Source: Aquamicrobium defluvii
GTDB taxonomy: Bacteria > Pseudomonadota > Alphaproteobacteria > Rhizobiales > Rhizobiaceae
NCBI RefSeq assembly: GCF_004363725.1
Contig: NZ_SNZF01000009.1
Location: 1-64,000 of the forward strand
Direction: 5' to 3'
DNA length: 64,000 bases
Each line of letters begins with the position of its first letter. Position 1 is the first letter of the stretch. The notes under the pieces were generated by a model, which was not told the DNA's origin, made no database searches, and saw only the letters and a program-made list of their open reading frames with translations. A program made the translations under genes and the position numbers. Positions 16,886 through 26,536 of the stretch are shown in pieces.

Positions 16886-18454
16886 TCAATACCACGCATC
16901 CTCCATCGCGTCCCCGGTGCGCGCCATGAAATCGATAAGCGCTTCATCGATCGCTTCGTCCAGCGGCGGTGCTTCATATTCTGCCAGCATCTTCTTCCAC
17001 CGTCTGTTCGCGCGTGTGGCCGCATCCGCCGAGCCCGCCGCCTCCCATTTCTCGAAGGGTTCGTTGTCAGCAACTTCAGAATCCCAGAAAGCTGTCTCGT
17101 AATTGGCCAGCGTGTGGGCAGACCCAAAGAAGTGATTGCCGGGGCCAACCTCGCGAAAGGCGTCGAGCGCAAGCTGGTTGTCGTCGACCTTCACGCCATC
17201 CAGATAGGTGTGGAGCGCGCCGCAGAAATCGGCGTCCATGACGAATTTCTCGTAGGACATGGACAGCAGGCCATCGAGGAACCCGGCTGAATGCAGGATG
17301 AAGTTTGCCCCGCAATGGACCGCGGCCAGCATCGACATCGTACCCTCGTTCATCGCATGCGCATCAGGCAGCTTCGACGTGGTGAAATTGCCGGAACAGC
17401 GCAACGGCAGCCGGAGACGCCGGGCAAGCTGGCCGACGACCATGGAGCCGACAGCCGGTTCCGGTGTGCCGAACGTGGGGGAACCCGAGCGAAGCGACAT
17501 CGATGACAGGAAATTGCCGAAGATGACGGGTGCCCCCGGCCGCTCGAGCTGCGTAAGCGCACAGCCTGCCATGGTCTCGGCCAGCGATTGCGCGATGGCT
17601 CCCGCATTCGTCACCGGCCCCATTGCTCCGCCAAGGATGAAAGGCACGACGACGGCGGCCTGATTGGCCCGGGCGTAGGCGCGCAGCGCAAGCGTCATCG
17701 TGCCATCCCACACGAGCGGCGAGTTGACGTTGACATTGCCGAGGATGACGCAGTTCCGATCCACGAAATCGCGACCGAAGACGATCCGCGCCATTTCGAT
17801 GGAATCTTCGGCCCGGCTCTCTGCCGTCACCGAGCCCATGAAGGCCCGGTCCGAATATTTTATATGGCTGTAGACCATGTCGAGATGGCGCTTGTTGACG
17901 GGAACATCCACCGGTTCGCAGATTGTGCCGCCCGAATGATGCAGCCACGGCGACGACTGGGCGAGCTTGATGAAATTGCGGAAATCCTCGATCGTGCCGT
18001 AGCGGCGGCCCCGGTCGAGATCCATGACGAAGGGCGAGCCATAGGCTGGCGAGAACACGACATTGTTGCCGCCGACGCGCACTGAACGTGCCGGATTGCG
18101 CGCATGCTGGGTGAACTCGGCCGGCGCGGTCGCGAGCAACTCGCGCAGCATGCCGGGCTCGAACTTCACCAGAACGCCGTCGATTTCCGCTCCGGCCCTG
18201 CGCCATAGCTCCAGGGCCACCGGATCGTCGCGGAATTCGATGCCGATTTCCGCAAGAATACGATCCGCCGTCTCCTCGATGCGGACGAGGTTTTCCTCCG
18301 CCATGATGTCGTAAGGAGGGATGCCGCGCACGATAAAGGGACGGCCCATTCCCTGCGCCCCATGCGCGCGCTGCTCGCGCCTTGCATTGCGCCCGCCTCT
18401 TTCGCGGCGAGAAGGTTGCGCAATTTTGTCGATAGCGGTTTCGGCGGTAACCAT
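16886..18454 (-). CDS. MttB-family (trimethylamine methyltransferase-like) protein
   Basis: A 522-residue protein of the MttB superfamily (COG5598). Archaeal MttB moves a methyl group from trimethylamine to a corrinoid protein and uses pyrrolysine. Bacterial relatives such as MtgB lack pyrrolysine and act on glycine betaine or other quaternary amines. The frame is continuous with no internal amber codon, so this is the non-pyrrolysine kind. Recognisable blocks include GNVNVNSPLVWDG and the glycine/serine-rich core around SLRSGSPTFGTPEPA. The start at 18454 follows GGAGGGGAGG. No corrinoid protein or reactivase gene is in the window. The substrate is inferred from the neighbouring demethylase-like flavoprotein. 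Confidence 0.82.
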   Translation of the reverse strand: MVTAETAIDKIAQPSRRERGGRNARREQRAHGAQGMGRPFIVRGIPPYDIMAEENLVRIEETADRILAEIGIEFRDDPVALELWRRAGAEIDGVLVKFEPGMLRELLATAPAEFTQHARNPARSVRVGGNNVVFSPAYGSPFVMDLDRGRRYGTIEDFRNFIKLAQSSPWLHHSGGTICEPVDVPVNKRHLDMVYSHIKYSDRAFMGSVTAESRAEDSIEMARIVFGRDFVDRNCVILGNVNVNSPLVWDGTMTLALRAYARANQAAVVVPFILGGAMGPVTNAGAIAQSLAETMAGCALTQLERPGAPVIFGNFLSSMSLRSGSPTFGTPEPAVGSMVVGQLARRLRLPLRCSGNFTTSKLPDAHAMNEGTMSMLAAVHCGANFILHSAGFLDGLLSMSYEKFVMDADFCGALHTYLDGVKVDDNQLALDAFREVGPGNHFFGSAHTLANYETAFWDSEVADNEPFEKWEAAGSADAATRANRRWKKMLAEYEAPPLDEAIDEALIDFMARTGDAMEDAWY

Positions 18455-18661
18455 ATCCTCCCCTCCAGACCTGGTACGCATTCCATCCTCGTCATGCTAG
18501 CGCCGTGCAGGAAAGCTGTAACGCCTGAAAATCATGACGCTTCGCATGAGTTTCTATTATGTGAAAGGCATCGGCGCGCTCGTCCTCCCACTCCTGTTTG
18601 ACCGGGGGATAGCTGTTCGCATCGCTTTCGCTGACAGGCAGAATCCGGCTAATGTGAAGCC

Positions 18662-20515
18662 ATGCCGATCCGCCAGCTTTCAGAAACGATGATCAACCAG
18701 ATCGCCGCCGGCGAGGTGATTGAACGCCCCGCATCGGTGGTGAAGGAACTCGTGGAGAACGCGCTCGATGCGGGTGCCGGACGCATCGAGATCGTCACCG
18801 GCGGCGGCGGGCTCAACCTCATTCGCGTGACGGACGACGGGTCCGGCATGAGCGAGCGGGAACTGCCGCTGGCGATAGGCCGCCACTGCACGTCCAAGCT
18901 CGCCGACGACATCCATGACATTCGCTCGCTGGGTTTCCGCGGCGAGGCCCTGCCCTCGATCGGATCCGTCGCGCGCCTGTCGATCCGCTCGCGCGCGCGG
19001 GACAGCGAAAGCGGGGCCGAGATCGGCGTCGAGGGCGGCCGCATCACTCCCGTGCGCCCGGCGCCCGCCAATCGCGGCACCACGGTCGAGGTACGCGACC
19101 TGTTCTTCGCCACGCCGGCGCGGCTGAAATTCATGAAGACGGAGCGCGCTGAAAGCACGGCGACCAGCGACATCGTCCGGCGCATCGCCATAGCCTTCCC
19201 CACCGTGCGCTTCACACTGGCAGGTGCCGACCGCTCCACGCTCGATCTGCCGGCGACCGGCGACACGCATGAAGGCCGGCTGGAGCGCATCGCGCAGGTC
19301 ATGGGGAGGGAGTTTGCCGACAACGCGATTCCTGTCGATGCCATGCGCGAGGGTGTTCGGCTGGAAGGATATGTATCGATCCCGTCCTACACACGCGCCA
19401 ATGCGCTCCAGCAATATGCCTATGTCAACGGCCGGCCCATTCGCGACAAGCTGTTCGCCGGCGCGATACGGGGCGCCTATGCGGACGTGCTCCCGCGGGA
19501 CCGTCATGCCGTGACCGTGCTGTTCCTGACGCTCGATCCGTCAACGGTGGACGTCAATGTGCATCCGGCGAAAGCCGATGTGCGGTTCCGCGATCCCGGA
19601 CTGGTGCGCGGCCTCATTGTGGGCGCGATACGTCAGGCGTTGGCGGATGCAGGCATCCGCGCGGCAACAACCGGCGCATCCGGGATGATGGCGGCCTTCC
19701 GTCCGGGGAGCGGGTCCGGGAACGGCTCCAGTTCCCATTTTACGGCAACGCCTGCGTCGCCCCGGCCCATGACGGGCTTCGATCTGGAAAGTTCTCCATA
19801 CAGACCTCTCGACATGAGGTCATCCGGTGCCGGCGGCGGCTTCACCGAAACCGGACAGACTTCGTTTGCGCCGGCCGAAGCGACCAGCGCCGACATGCGC
19901 GCCAGCCAGGCGGAAGCGGATGGCGCATTGCAAAGCCTGACGCTCGGAGCCGCGCGCGCTCAGGTTCACGAAAATTACATCGTGGCCCAGACGCAGGATT
20001 CGCTCATCATCGTCGATCAGCATGCCGCGCATGAACGGCTGGTCTATGAAGAACTGAAGACCGCGCTGCATTCGCGTGCCGTGCCTTCCCAGATGCTGCT
20101 CCTGCCGGAAATCGTCGACTTGCCGCAGGACGATGCGGAGCGCCTCGCCATACATGCCGAAACGCTGGCCCGTTTCGGGTTGCGGCTGGAGCGGTTCGGT
20201 CCGGGCGCGGTGGCCGTGCGCGAGACGCCGTCCATGCTCGGAGAAGTCGACGTTCAGCAGCTTGTGCGCGATCTTGCCGACGAGATCGCCGACCATGACA
20301 CCACGGAAACGCTGACCGGGCGGCTTCACCACATTGCCGCGACCATGGCCTGCCATGGCTCGGTGCGCTCGGGTCGCCGGCTCAAGCCGGAAGAAATGAA
20401 TGCCCTTCTGCGGCAGATGGAAGCGACGCCGGGGTCCGGCACATGCAATCATGGCCGCCCGACCTATATCGAGCTTCGGTTGGCCGACATTGAGCGCCTG
20501 TTCGGCAGGCGCTGA
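18662..20515 (+). CDS. mutL: DNA mismatch repair protein MutL (endonuclease type)
   Basis: A 617-residue MutL. The N-terminal GHKL ATPase shows the family motifs ENALDAG, DDGSGM and GFRGEAL (residues about 33-105). A serine/glycine-rich linker spans about 340-430. The C-terminal dimerisation domain contains [12 protein letters not shown] near 451, the DQHA(X)2E(X)4E metal-binding motif of nicking MutL proteins, and later CNHGRP. The protein should therefore cut the nascent strand itself after MutS recognition, as expected in a bacterium without MutH. It reads alone on plus, divergent from the MttB-family gene, with DUF2093 62 bp downstream. Confidence 0.95.
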   Translation: MPIRQLSETMINQIAAGEVIERPASVVKELVENALDAGAGRIEIVTGGGGLNLIRVTDDGSGMSERELPLAIGRHCTSKLADDIHDIRSLGFRGEALPSIGSVARLSIRSRARDSESGAEIGVEGGRITPVRPAPANRGTTVEVRDLFFATPARLKFMKTERAESTATSDIVRRIAIAFPTVRFTLAGADRSTLDLPATGDTHEGRLERIAQVMGREFADNAIPVDAMREGVRLEGYVSIPSYTRANALQQYAYVNGRPIRDKLFAGAIRGAYADVLPRDRHAVTVLFLTLDPSTVDVNVHPAKADVRFRDPGLVRGLIVGAIRQALADAGIRAATTGASGMMAAFRPGSGSGNGSSSHFTATPASPRPMTGFDLESSPYRPLDMRSSGAGGGFTETGQTSFAPAEATSADMRASQAEADGALQSLTLGAARAQVHENYIVAQTQDSLIIVDQHAAHERLVYEELKTALHSRAVPSQMLLLPEIVDLPQDDAERLAIHAETLARFGLRLERFGPGAVAVRETPSMLGEVDVQQLVRDLADEIADHDTTETLTGRLHHIAATMACHGSVRSGRRLKPEEMNALLRQMEATPGSGTCNHGRPTYIELRLADIERLFGRR

Positions 20516-20577
20516 CCCTACCTTGACCTTGCCGCTTTTTGCGGCGATGACATATCGATTGAACCTGGTACGCTTCC

Positions 20578-20814
20578 ATGATGAACCGCTTTGATGGTCC
20601 CGGCAGCCGTGAGGCCCGCATCCGCTATCTCGATGGCGACTTTCAGGTCACCAGCCCCGGCTCCTATGTTCGCTGCTCCGTGACTGGTGAGCACATCACG
20701 CTGGACGAACTGAGATACTGGAGCGTCGAGCGGCAGGAGCCTTACGCAAGCGCCAGGATTTCCTTCGAGCGGGAACTGGAAATGAAGCCGCAACTGCGCG
20801 AGCGCGAGAAGTAA
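20578..20814 (+). CDS. DUF2093 protein
   Basis: A 78-residue protein of the alphaproteobacterial DUF2093 family. The core (IRYLDGDFQV...GSYVRCSVTGEHITLDELRYWS) is typical and contains one cysteine. There is no signal peptide or membrane segment. Function is unknown. Two ATG codons stand in tandem at 20578 and 20581 and either could start translation; no strong ribosome binding site is seen. It follows mutL on the same strand and converges on lpxK, whose stop codon lies 6 bp away. Confidence 0.8.
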   Translation: MMNRFDGPGSREARIRYLDGDFQVTSPGSYVRCSVTGEHITLDELRYWSVERQEPYASARISFERELEMKPQLREREK

Positions 20815-20819
20815 CCTGC

Positions 20820-21848
20820 CTAGCCTTTGAGGCGGCGCAGTTTCCAGCTTTCCACTGTTTCCCTGACGATTCTGGCCGGGGCAAGTTCCTGATCGAACAC
20901 GGTTTCGATCTCCAGCACGTTCAGCCGGTCCAGAAATTCCGGGCTCGCTGCACCATGGCGCAGCCGCACCGCATCCTTTGCCGTCGTGACCAGCTCCAGA
21001 TCTTCCGCTTTTGCGGTCGCCAGAAGCTCTTCCAGTTCGTCGGTGCCGTAGAAATGATGATCGGGAAACGGGCGCGCCTGCACTACTGCGGCGCCTGCAT
21101 TCGATACCGTATCGAAGAACTTGTCGGGGTGGCCTATACCGGCGAACGCAAGAAAACGCCGCCCGGCAAAGCGCCCGGCCTCGCGCGGGCGTGCCCTTGC
21201 GTCGAACACGGGTTTTCCCGCGCGTGCGGCTTGCCGCACGATCGTATCTGCCGCGCTCCCCTCTCCCATTCGCAACAGCGCATTACTGTACACAAGCTGA
21301 TCGACGACCCTTGCGCGCAGCGGCCCGCCCGGAATGACGCGGCCGTTGCCCAGCCCGTAGCGCGCATCCACCACCATCAGCGCATAATCGATATATATGC
21401 GCGCGCTCTGGAAACCGTCATCCATGATGAGGAAATCGCAGCCATGCCGCTCAAGCAGCAGAAGCGCGCCCGCAGCGCGGTTTGCCGACACCGCAACCGG
21501 CGCATGTTCGGCAAGAAGCAGCGGCTCGTCGCCGACATGCCTTGCGGCGTCGTGGTGAACATCGACGATGTGCGGACTGGAAAAGCCGCCGCCATGCCCA
21601 CGGGAGAGAATGCCGGGTGAAAAGCCCATCTGGCGAGCCTGTCCGGCCAGTGCGATCGCAACGGGCGTCTTTCCTGTGCCGCCCACGGTGAAATTGCCTA
21701 CGCACAGCACCGGCGCGGGGATTTTTTCACGCGGAGCCCTGTGCAGCCGCCGAGCCGCAACGGATGCATAGATCGCCGAAAAAGGCGAAAGGGCAAAAGC
21801 GCGCCAATCCGGCTTTTCCCACCAGAAGGGCGGCGCTTCACTGGCCAT
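20820..21848 (-). CDS. lpxK: Tetraacyldisaccharide 4'-kinase LpxK
   Basis: A 342-residue inner-membrane-associated kinase. LpxK phosphorylates the 4' position of tetraacyldisaccharide-1-phosphate to give lipid IVA, the sixth step of lipid A synthesis. The P-loop GNFTVGGTGKTP is at residues 51-62, followed by LSRGHGG and IMDDGFQ, all expected of LpxK. It starts 1 bp after the waaA stop codon, so the two genes are clearly co-transcribed at the end of a lipid A/Kdo operon. The length is normal. Confidence 0.95.
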   Translation of the reverse strand: MASEAPPFWWEKPDWRAFALSPFSAIYASVAARRLHRAPREKIPAPVLCVGNFTVGGTGKTPVAIALAGQARQMGFSPGILSRGHGGGFSSPHIVDVHHDAARHVGDEPLLLAEHAPVAVSANRAAGALLLLERHGCDFLIMDDGFQSARIYIDYALMVVDARYGLGNGRVIPGGPLRARVVDQLVYSNALLRMGEGSAADTIVRQAARAGKPVFDARARPREAGRFAGRRFLAFAGIGHPDKFFDTVSNAGAAVVQARPFPDHHFYGTDELEELLATAKAEDLELVTTAKDAVRLRHGAASPEFLDRLNVLEIETVFDQELAPARIVRETVESWKLRRLKG

Positions 21849-21849
21849 T

Positions 21850-23166
21850 TCAGCCCTTGCTTGCCCGGCGCAGGCCAGCCTGCACGACCAGAGGATGGAT
21901 GAAGGGTTCGAGCGCCTTCATCGTCGCTGCAAGGGCGCCGCGCATATCGTTCACGGTTGCAGATGCCGCTGCGATCATGTTGCGCCGCGCTTCCTCGTTC
22001 AGAAGCAGGTAGTTGACCGCACCGGCCAGCATGTTGCGGTCGCGCACCAGCTTCACGCCACCGCGCTCCAGAAGGTTCTTGTAGGAATCGCGAAAGTTCT
22101 GGACGTTCTTTCCGGAGAGGATCGCTGTATCCAGCATCGCCGGTTCGAGTGGATTCTGTCCACCGGCTCCCGTCAGCGACCGGCCGACGAAGGCAATTTC
22201 GGTGAGGCGCAGATAGAGTCCCATCTCGCCGATCGTATCGCCCAGAAGGATGTCGGTATCGGCGGCGACGGGCTCGCCCGAACTGCGGCGAACCAGCCTG
22301 AGACCCATGGAACGGATTTGCTCCGCCAGTTCATCGGCACGCGGCGGATGGCGCGGCACCACGATGGTGAGGAGGCCGGGGTGACGTTTGCGCAAGGCGG
22401 CATGAATTTCAGCAGCGATCTTCTCCTCGCCTTCGTGCGTGGAGACGGCGGCCCATGTAGGCCGCTTGCCGATCTGGCGCCTGACCGCCTGCAACGTCTT
22501 CTCGTCAACCGGGGGTGGAAGCGTATCCACCTTCAGGTTGCCCGAGACGGTTACAGGGCGCGCGCCCAAAGCGCGGAAGCGCTCGCCATCGATCTCGGAT
22601 TGCGCCACGACATGTGCGAGATTCTCGAACAACGCCTCGGCAAGGCTCGTCCGCTTCTTCCATGAAGCGAAAGAGCGGTCCGACATGCGCCCGTTGACCA
22701 GAACCTGCGGCACATTGCGGGCTCCGAGCTCCAGAATGGTCATCGGCCAGATTTCGGACTCCGCGATAATGGCCAGATCCGGGCTCCAGTGGTCCAGAAA
22801 ACGGCTCACGGCCGGCTTCAGGTCGAGCGGCACATACTGGTGGATGACGCTGTCGCCGAGCCTTTCGCGCACGACCCTGGCCGAGGTGACGGTGCCTGTG
22901 GTCAGAACGATGTTGACCCCATAGCCGAGTATGGTCTGAACGAGAGGCACGACGGCGATTGTTTCTCCGACGCTGGCGGCATGGACCCAGATCAGGGGCC
23001 CTTCGGGGCGCTCATGGCCGGCAAAACCGTAGCGCTCGCGCGTGCGCCCCTTGTCTTCCTTGCCCTTGGAAGCGCGCCACGCGACATAGGGGCCCATCAG
23101 CGGATAGGCTGCCGCGCCGGCATAACGGTAAAGAGTCAGCAAGGTTCGGGCGGCCCGCTCGCTCAT
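21850..23166 (-). CDS. waaA: Kdo transferase WaaA (KdtA)
   Basis: A 438-residue GT30 glycosyltransferase anchored by an N-terminal hydrophobic segment. WaaA moves 3-deoxy-D-manno-octulosonic acid from CMP-Kdo onto lipid IVA at the cytoplasmic face of the inner membrane. Visible blocks are IWVHAASVGE near 60, VNGRMSDRS, and GGQNPLEPA near 345, all typical of the family. Its ATG overlaps the stop codon of the upstream acyltransferase gene by four bases, and lpxK follows after 1 bp, so these are translationally linked. Confidence 0.95.
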   Translation of the reverse strand: MSERAARTLLTLYRYAGAAAYPLMGPYVAWRASKGKEDKGRTRERYGFAGHERPEGPLIWVHAASVGETIAVVPLVQTILGYGVNIVLTTGTVTSARVVRERLGDSVIHQYVPLDLKPAVSRFLDHWSPDLAIIAESEIWPMTILELGARNVPQVLVNGRMSDRSFASWKKRTSLAEALFENLAHVVAQSEIDGERFRALGARPVTVSGNLKVDTLPPPVDEKTLQAVRRQIGKRPTWAAVSTHEGEEKIAAEIHAALRKRHPGLLTIVVPRHPPRADELAEQIRSMGLRLVRRSSGEPVAADTDILLGDTIGEMGLYLRLTEIAFVGRSLTGAGGQNPLEPAMLDTAILSGKNVQNFRDSYKNLLERGGVKLVRDRNMLAGAVNYLLLNEEARRNMIAAASATVNDMRGALAATMKALEPFIHPLVVQAGLRRASKG

Positions 23167-23951
23167 GCCGTCGCGTCCACGAGGCTGTAGGCCCTGGCCG
23201 TCGCCGCGTTCAGGGAGGCCGTCACCTCCTGCCGCTTCAATTCCATTTCGGCATCATCGGCATCCTTTGGCACGAAAACCGGCGTGCCCACGACAATCGA
23301 GGAACGGCCGAATGGAAGGTTGATGGTTGTCTTGTCCCAGCTCCGTTCGAGCACCTTGCGGCGGCTGGTGGCGATGGCGGCGGGCAGGATCGGACGACCC
23401 GAAAGCCGGGCAAGCAGGACGATGCCGAGTCCGGCATCGCGTGGCGTACCATGCGGAATATCTGCAATCATGGCGACGTTCTTGCCCGCAACCAGCGACT
23501 TTTTGAGGGCAATCAACGCCTTGGCGCCGCCTTTATCGAGATGGCGGGCACTTTCGCGGCCGCCGGACCCACGAACCGCTTCGATCCCGAACTTCTCGAC
23601 GACCAGCGCATTGAGTTCCGCGTCGGCACTGCGCGAAACCATGGCGACCAGCGGCCGGCCCTTTGGATAGAACACCGGCGCCATCAGGTGCTGGCCATGC
23701 CACAGGGCGATGATGCCGGGCTCAAGATGCCCATACTCGCCACCGGCAATTGCCGTGGATTCGCGGGTCAGCGGGTTCGTCAGCCGGATGAAGCGCAACG
23801 CCTGCGCCAGCAGCGTGGCAACCGCGGATTTCGCAAAACGCGACTGCGCCAACGGCTGGCGAATGCGGCGCCACAGTCGTTTGGACGCCGTCTGGCGCTT
23901 GTCACCGGAGGCAGCCTGTGCAGCCCGCACCGGTGCGGTTTCCTGCTTCAT
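23163..23951 (-). CDS. DUF374 lysophospholipid acyltransferase-like (LpxJ-type candidate)
   Basis: A 262-residue membrane-associated acyltransferase of the DUF374 family (COG2121). Typical blocks are ALWHGQHLMAP, then RSADAELNALVVEKFG, RGSGGRESARHL and IPHGTPRDAG. One member of this family, Campylobacter LpxJ, is a late lipid A acyltransferase. Since waaA and lpxK follow directly, a role in secondary acylation of lipid A is the best inference, although a phospholipid role is possible. The start at 23951 lies 2 bp after the DUF4170 stop. A longer frame to 24056 would overlap DUF4170 and is unlikely. Confidence 0.8.
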   Translation of the reverse strand: MKQETAPVRAAQAASGDKRQTASKRLWRRIRQPLAQSRFAKSAVATLLAQALRFIRLTNPLTRESTAIAGGEYGHLEPGIIALWHGQHLMAPVFYPKGRPLVAMVSRSADAELNALVVEKFGIEAVRGSGGRESARHLDKGGAKALIALKKSLVAGKNVAMIADIPHGTPRDAGLGIVLLARLSGRPILPAAIATSRRKVLERSWDKTTINLPFGRSSIVVGTPVFVPKDADDAEMELKRQEVTASLNAATARAYSLVDATA

Positions 23952-23953
23952 GC

Positions 23954-24196
23954 TCAAGCGTCGGCCTTGTTCTGCGGATCGAGCAGCCTGTGCAAATGCG
24001 CAACGAAATAGCGCATATGGGCATTGTCGACGCTTGCCTGCGCCTTCGCCTTCCACGCCGCATGGGCACTCTGATAGTTCGGATAGATGCCCACTATATC
24101 CAGCGCATTGAGGTCCCGGAACTCATTGCTGCCAAGCTCCTTGAGTTCGCCGCCGAACACCAGATGCAGAAGCTGCTTGTCGTCACCGCTGCTCAT
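23954..24196 (-). CDS. DUF4170 protein
   Basis: An 80-residue protein of the DUF4170 family, found mainly in alphaproteobacteria and commonly placed just before the DUF374 acyltransferase/waaA/lpxK genes. The segment LHLVFGGELKEL and the YPNYQSAHAAWKAKAQ stretch are characteristic. It has no membrane segment and its function is unknown. The constant position in the lipid A operon suggests an accessory role, but nothing in the sequence shows which. It begins 73 bp after the IMPase gene. Confidence 0.8.
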   Translation of the reverse strand: MSSGDDKQLLHLVFGGELKELGSNEFRDLNALDIVGIYPNYQSAHAAWKAKAQASVDNAHMRYFVAHLHRLLDPQNKADA

Positions 24197-24269
24197 ATCC
24201 GTCCTCTAGCTGAAAATCACCGCGCTTGGTCTAATCCAAACCGGCAGATTTTGAAACCTGTACCAACAC

Positions 24270-25097
24270 CTAAACCGGCATTTGGGCCTGTACATCTTCG
24301 GGACCGGCGATCACATGGAAAAGCTTCCGCAGAAGCTCGCCGCTGCCGGCCACCAGTTCCCCATGCCGGATCCGTTCCATCGCGAAGCGCGGCGTATCCC
24401 CGCCGGAATCGAGCAGAGTGCCGCCGGCTTCCTCAAGGATAAGCGCCGCGGCGGCAAGGTCCCAGTCGTGCGAATCCGATTTGACGAAACTGGCATCGAT
24501 GCGCCCGTCCGCGATCATGGCCAGCCGGTAGGCCAGCGAGGGCACATAGTCCACGCGCCTGCTCTGCGCGATCAGGCCGGGGTCGAGCCTGTCGATCAGC
24601 GACTTCGGTCCGGCTATCGACGGATGCGACTCTGTCGTTGCGACATCCAGTCGTCTTCCATCCAGAAAAGCTCCGCCGCCACGGGTGGCCCAGAAAACCT
24701 CGTTCCTGGCGGGGCAATCGAGCACGCCGGCCAGCGACCTGCCCTGCTCCACCACCGCCACGCTGACGCACCAGGTCGGGTTGCCGGCGATGAATGCGCG
24801 CGTTCCGTCAATGGGATCGACCACAAAGGTACGCGGCGCCTTCAGCCTGCCCGGATCGTCGACGGTTTCCTCCGACAGCCAGCCATAGCGGGGGCGGGCC
24901 TCCAGCAGCGTTTCGCGCAGGAACCGGTCGGCCGCGTAGTCGGCTTCGCTGACCGGCGATGTTCCCTCCTTGATCCAGACCTGAGGGTCCTTGCCGAAAT
25001 AACCCATGGCTATGCGCCCGGCCTCGCGCGCGGCGTCGCGCAGAAGGGCCAGATCTTCTTCCGGCGAAGGCAGACTTCGTGCGTCAACTTCCGGCAA
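24270..25097 (-). CDS. Inositol monophosphatase / CysQ-like phosphatase
   Basis: A 275-residue member of the lithium-sensitive, magnesium-dependent phosphatase family, which includes inositol monophosphatase, CysQ 3'(2'),5'-bisphosphate nucleotidase and fructose bisphosphatase relatives. Metal-binding motifs are present: DPIDGTRAF near residue 93 and WDLAAAALILEEAGG near 213. Length and motif spacing fit the family. The exact substrate (inositol phosphate, PAP or another sugar phosphate) cannot be told. The ATG lies 14 bp inside the end of pmbA, and the gene is part of the same minus-strand operon as the lipid A genes. Confidence 0.85.
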   Translation of the reverse strand: MPEVDARSLPSPEEDLALLRDAAREAGRIAMGYFGKDPQVWIKEGTSPVSEADYAADRFLRETLLEARPRYGWLSEETVDDPGRLKAPRTFVVDPIDGTRAFIAGNPTWCVSVAVVEQGRSLAGVLDCPARNEVFWATRGGGAFLDGRRLDVATTESHPSIAGPKSLIDRLDPGLIAQSRRVDYVPSLAYRLAMIADGRIDASFVKSDSHDWDLAAAALILEEAGGTLLDSGGDTPRFAMERIRHGELVAGSGELLRKLFHVIAGPEDVQAQMPV

Positions 25098-26427
25098 GTG
25101 TCATTCCTTCGATGAGCAGGGTCGGCGCAGCAGTCCCGAAGTCGCGATCCAGATCGTTGGCCGGGATCATGTTGCGGAACATGTCCTTCAGGTTGGACGC
25201 GATGGTCACTTCGGCCACCGGATAGGCAAGCTCGCCGTTCTCGATCCAGAATCCGGAAGCGCCGCGACTGTATTCGCCGGTGACCATATTGACGCCCTGG
25301 CCAAAGACCTCGGTGACATAGAAGCCGGACTTCAATCCGCTTATCAGCTCCTGCGGTGTCGCGGTTCCCGCCTCGATCGCAAAATTCGTGGAGGACGGGG
25401 AAACGGAGGAACCGTGGCGCGAGCCGCGTCCATTGGTGACGAGTCCAAGCTCCAGCGCCGCCGACGTCGAAAGCAGCCAGTGGTTCAGCACGCCCTGATC
25501 GACCATCACGAGTTTTTCACCGCCGACCCCCTCGCCGTCGAACGGCCGCGAAGCCTGCCCGCGCCGGCGCAGCGGATCGTCGGTCACGGTAATTGCGGCA
25601 TTGGCGACCTGGAGGCCCATCATATCGCGCAGGAAGCTGGTCTTTCGGGCAACGGCCGCGCCATTGATCGCGCCGGCCAGGTGGCCGGCAATGCCACGCG
25701 CCACGCGCGGATCGCAGATAATATCGACAGGCCCTGTCGCGGCCTTGCGCGCACCCAGGCGCTTCACCGCTCTCTCGCCTGCCTTGCGGCCGATCTCTTC
25801 AGGTGAATCGAGATCGGAAAAATGCTGGCGTGAGGAGTATTCGTAATCGCGCTCCATGCCGGTGCCCTCCCCGGCGATCACGCTGGTCGAGCGGGAAAAG
25901 CGGGTTGCCGCATAGTGGCCGACGAAGCCGGCCGACGTGGCGAGCACAAGCCCGCCCATTCCGGAACTTGCGCCACTTCCGCCCGAATTGGTGACGCCCT
26001 TCACCGCAAGGGCAGCAGCCTCCGCTGCAAGCGCATCCTCTTTCAGCCTGTCGGCCGGCACTTCGGTTGTGTCGAACAGATCGAGGTCCACCGGTTCGCG
26101 CACAACAAGCGATGTGTCGGCGAGGCTCTGATAAGGATCTTCCGGCGATACCCTTGCCATGGCGACCGCGCGTTCCGCGAGAGTTGCGGGGTCTGATGCC
26201 GCCGTCGCGGAAACGCTGGCAACGCGCTTGCCGACAAACACCCGCAGGGAGACATCCTCGCTTTCCGAAGATTCGGTGCCTTCAACCTTTCCCATACGTA
26301 CGGTTACCCCGGTGGAGCGGCTGAGTATTGCCACCGCATCGGCAGCGTCGGCTCCGGCTTTCTTCGCCGCCTCGACCAGCGCCGAAACGCGGTCCGTGAG
26401 CTTCGCGGCATCGATCTTGTCAGTCAT
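25084..26427 (-). CDS. pmbA: PmbA/TldE metalloprotease-family subunit
   Basis: A 447-residue protein of the TldD/PmbA family. The TldD-TldE heterodimer is a zinc protease that degrades unfolded peptides, matures microcin B17 and acts in CcdA turnover. This copy shows no HExxxH zinc motif, which marks it as the TldE (PmbA) partner rather than TldD. No tldD gene is in the window. The ATG at 26427 has AGGA eight bases upstream; the frame extends to 26475 without support. It heads the operon that runs through the IMPase to lpxK. Confidence 0.85.
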   Translation of the reverse strand: MTDKIDAAKLTDRVSALVEAAKKAGADAADAVAILSRSTGVTVRMGKVEGTESSESEDVSLRVFVGKRVASVSATAASDPATLAERAVAMARVSPEDPYQSLADTSLVVREPVDLDLFDTTEVPADRLKEDALAAEAAALAVKGVTNSGGSGASSGMGGLVLATSAGFVGHYAATRFSRSTSVIAGEGTGMERDYEYSSRQHFSDLDSPEEIGRKAGERAVKRLGARKAATGPVDIICDPRVARGIAGHLAGAINGAAVARKTSFLRDMMGLQVANAAITVTDDPLRRRGQASRPFDGEGVGGEKLVMVDQGVLNHWLLSTSAALELGLVTNGRGSRHGSSVSPSSTNFAIEAGTATPQELISGLKSGFYVTEVFGQGVNMVTGEYSRGASGFWIENGELAYPVAEVTIASNLKDMFRNMIPANDLDRDFGTAAPTLLIEGMTLAGS

Positions 26428-26536
26428 GTCGAATTCCTGTGAGGGCCGCAGGAAATGCAAACCCTGTGCCTCCATCTATTGTCGACGCCCCGCTTTCGCA
26501 ATGGCGAAGGGCCTGTCGACGGGTATTAAGCCGCAA

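Noticed and set aside
16886..18454. Possible pyrrolysine-containing MttB
   Set aside because: The frame has no internal TAG, so no pyrrolysine codon is needed.
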